DNA from: Epilithonimonas arachidiradicis
Lineage (GTDB): Bacteria; Bacteroidota; Bacteroidia; Flavobacteriales; Weeksellaceae
DNA: 64,000 nt
NCBI RefSeq assembly: GCF_003610695.1
Contig: NZ_RAQH01000002.1
Span: forward strand, 248,001 to 312,000
Direction: 5' to 3'
Within the stretch, counting starts at the first letter, position 1. Each line of letters begins with the position of its first letter. Positions 62,725-64,000 of the stretch are shown here, one piece after another. Below the pieces are notes generated by a model that saw only the letters and a list, made by a program, of their open reading frames with translations, made no database searches and was not told the DNA's origin. Both the position numbers and the translations under genes were made by a program.

Positions 62725-63375
62725 ATGTTTACAATATTATCAGATAATTTCTCTCTTGTCAATTCTTGGATTAATGATTTAAGAAACGTTGAGGTACAAC
62801 AAGACCGAATGAAATTCCGTAGAAATATGGAAAGAATTGGAGAAATTGCAGCTTTCGAAATTAGTAAAACACTCGATCAGAAAGAGATTGAAATCACAAC
62901 GCCTCTTGATACCATCAGAGTTAAAGAAATTGAAACACAACCTGTTATCACCACTATTCTGAGAGCCGGGGTTCCTTTGTTTCAAGGGATTTTGAATTAT
63001 TTTGATAAGGCGGATTGCGGTTTCGTTGCAGCTTACAGAAAACACGACGCAAACGATTATTTCTCTATCAAACAAGATTATCTGACTTGTCCGAAATTAG
63101 ACGCTCGTCCGCTTATCGTAGCAGATCCGATGCTTGCAACAGGCGCGTCTCTGATTGAAGCGATTAAAGATTTGTTGACCAACGGAAAACCGACTTCCAT
63201 TCATATTGTTGCAGCCATCGCAAGCAGACAAGGTGTTGAGACGATTCAGAATGCTTATCCGGATGCGAAAGTTTGGGTTGGCGCCTTGGATGAAAGTCTG
63301 ACCTCAAAAGGTTATATCACACCGGGTTTAGGTGATGCAGGCGATTTGTCTTACGGCGAAAAACTGCAGCGATAA
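62725..63375 (+). CDS. upp: Uracil phosphoribosyltransferase
   Basis: This 216-residue salvage enzyme makes UMP from uracil and PRPP. It shows TTILRAGVPLFQGILNYFDKADCGFVAAYRK, the PRPP-binding loop LIVADPMLATGASLIEAI (about 130-147) and the uracil-binding C-terminal segment YITPGLGDAGDLSYGEK. Length fits the family. It lies 81 bp after der and may have its own AT-rich promoter. Convergent with comF. Cytoplasmic. Confidence 0.95.
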   Translation: MFTILSDNFSLVNSWINDLRNVEVQQDRMKFRRNMERIGEIAAFEISKTLDQKEIEITTPLDTIRVKEIETQPVITTILRAGVPLFQGILNYFDKADCGFVAAYRKHDANDYFSIKQDYLTCPKLDARPLIVADPMLATGASLIEAIKDLLTNGKPTSIHIVAAIASRQGVETIQNAYPDAKVWVGALDESLTSKGYITPGLGDAGDLSYGEKLQR

Positions 63376-63382
63376 TTGTTAG

Positions 63383-63404
63383 TTGTTAAATTTATCATTA
63401 ACAA
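63383..63404. terminator. Weak AT-rich stem between upp and comF
   Basis: TTGTTAA and TTAACAA form a 7-bp stem with an 8-base loop in the 47-bp convergent gap. It is a poor terminator by stability and may be a worn linker repeat. Confidence 0.35.
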
Positions 63405-63422
63405 TTAATCAATAATAATTAA

Positions 63423-64000
63423 TCAAACGTCCATCGCCATTACCAAAATACTGATTTTTACATTCTTGGAATTACGGAGAATTTCCCAGGCGATATTTGA
63501 CATTGTGTTTCCGGTGGTGTAAACGTCATCAATCAAAAGAATATGCTTATCATTGATATTTTCAGTCAATTGGTAAGCATTTTTTGTTTTCAGTCTTTCG
63601 GTTTGATTTTTCTTGGCTTGCGCCCGGGAATGTTTTATTCTTTTTAATAAAGTATGATTGACAGGAATCTGATAATGCTTCGACAATTCGTTTCCAAATA
63701 GATGAAGCTGGTTATAGCCGCGTTGTTTCAGTTTTTTATAATGGAGCGGAACTGTTACAAGCAAATCCGGTTTGTGGTTACGGAAATCTATTCTTTCAGT
63801 AATCCATTTGGCGAGAACTTTTCCGATCTTTTCCCGATGATTATATTTGAGCTGGTGGATGATTCTCTGTGCCAGACTTTCTTTCTCATAAAACAGAAGC
63901 GAGTAAGCATTTTCTACAGGAATTTGTAATGATGCTTTGTCCATCAGAGAATTATTTCCGAAATAATTATGATTTGAGAAATTGATTTTGTCCAAGCACA
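63423..64000 (-). CDS. comF: ComF-family phosphoribosyltransferase-like protein, 5' end cut by window
   Basis: The visible 190-odd residues carry VENAYSLLFYEKESLAQRIIHQLKYNHREKIGKVLAKWI, PDLLVTVPLHYKKLKQRGYNQLHLFGNELSKHY, SRAQAKKNQTERLKTKNAY and the PRPP-like loop HILLIDDVYTTGNTMSNIAWEIL, all typical of ComF. The frame continues to the window edge with a Cys just before LDKINFSNHNYFGNN, consistent with the missing N-terminal zinc finger, so an internal TTG at 63995 is not taken as the start. ComF supports DNA uptake in naturally competent bacteria; here only the family is clear. Confidence 0.9.
   Translation of the reverse strand, partial: CLDKINFSNHNYFGNNSLMDKASLQIPVENAYSLLFYEKESLAQRIIHQLKYNHREKIGKVLAKWITERIDFRNHKPDLLVTVPLHYKKLKQRGYNQLHLFGNELSKHYQIPVNHTLLKRIKHSRAQAKKNQTERLKTKNAYQLTENINDKHILLIDDVYTTGNTMSNIAWEILRNSKNVKISILVMAMDV

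Overview
The window is about 64 kb of chromosome from a low-GC member of the Bacteroidota. It most resembles a flavobacterium of the Weeksellaceae (Chryseobacterium, Epilithonimonas or a close relative). Support comes from the adjacent gldJ, porU and porV genes of gliding and type IX secretion, three proteins ending in Por-type (T9SS) sorting tails, FUSC, ELWxxDGT and TPR-transmembrane-HTH regulator families typical of the group, and many -7 boxes of the Bacteroidota form TAnnTTTG. I see no rRNA, tRNA, CRISPR array, transposase, integrase or phage gene. Genes are dense, and most transcription units end in clear stem-loop plus T-run terminators.

Layout. 1-9.1 kb: acpH fragment, radA, slyD, a secreted M4 metalloprotease, pepD, ahcY and a HugZ-like haem protein behind a Fur-type palindrome. 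9.1-16.8 kb: fabF with a hotdog thioesterase, a TetR/SDR pair with matching operator palindromes, an ELWxxDGT T9SS cargo, and a membrane-bound AraC regulator followed by a TPR protein lacking the DNA-binding part. 16.8-23.3 kb: an RND tripartite efflux operon and a small membrane protein. 23.4-29.5 kb: a phosphopantetheinyl transferase, a TPR/HTH regulator, a T9SS cargo and a FUSC transporter-like protein. 29.5-36.5 kb: porV, porU and divergent gldJ. 36.5-43.2 kb: murF, a NUDIX hydrolase, an SRPBCC protein, the outer-membrane protein-lptC-anmK unit and holB. 43.3-48.2 kb: a TetR-TolC-EmrA-EmrB export operon with a palindrome on the promoter. 48.2-54.3 kb: accessory genes (a Cys-containing membrane protein, LuxR regulator plus S41-type peptidase, acetyltransferase, DUF1349, MgtC, ICMT-like methyltransferase, Fur family). 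54.3-64 kb: ligA, a glycerophosphodiesterase, an SDR, an M28 peptidase, DCC and haem-binding proteins, der, upp and comF (cut by the window end).

How it fits together. PorU and PorV are the outer-membrane end of the T9SS. They would process and attach cargo such as the M4 protease, the ELWxxDGT protein and the 25.9-kb protein, all encoded here. Two unrelated multidrug exporters (RND and MFS type) are present, the second with a predicted local repressor. The rest is mostly housekeeping.

The least explained material lies between and inside genes rather than in a new gene cluster: a GC-rich structured element next to the Fur-family gene, two members of a long inverted-repeat family sharing an internal 11-mer, a 4 x 23-bp tandem repeat, dispersed CTTCGAC...CTCAG...TGACA copies, and a ligA gene whose two parts differ strongly in GC content. 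I did not find a convincing new multi-gene system.
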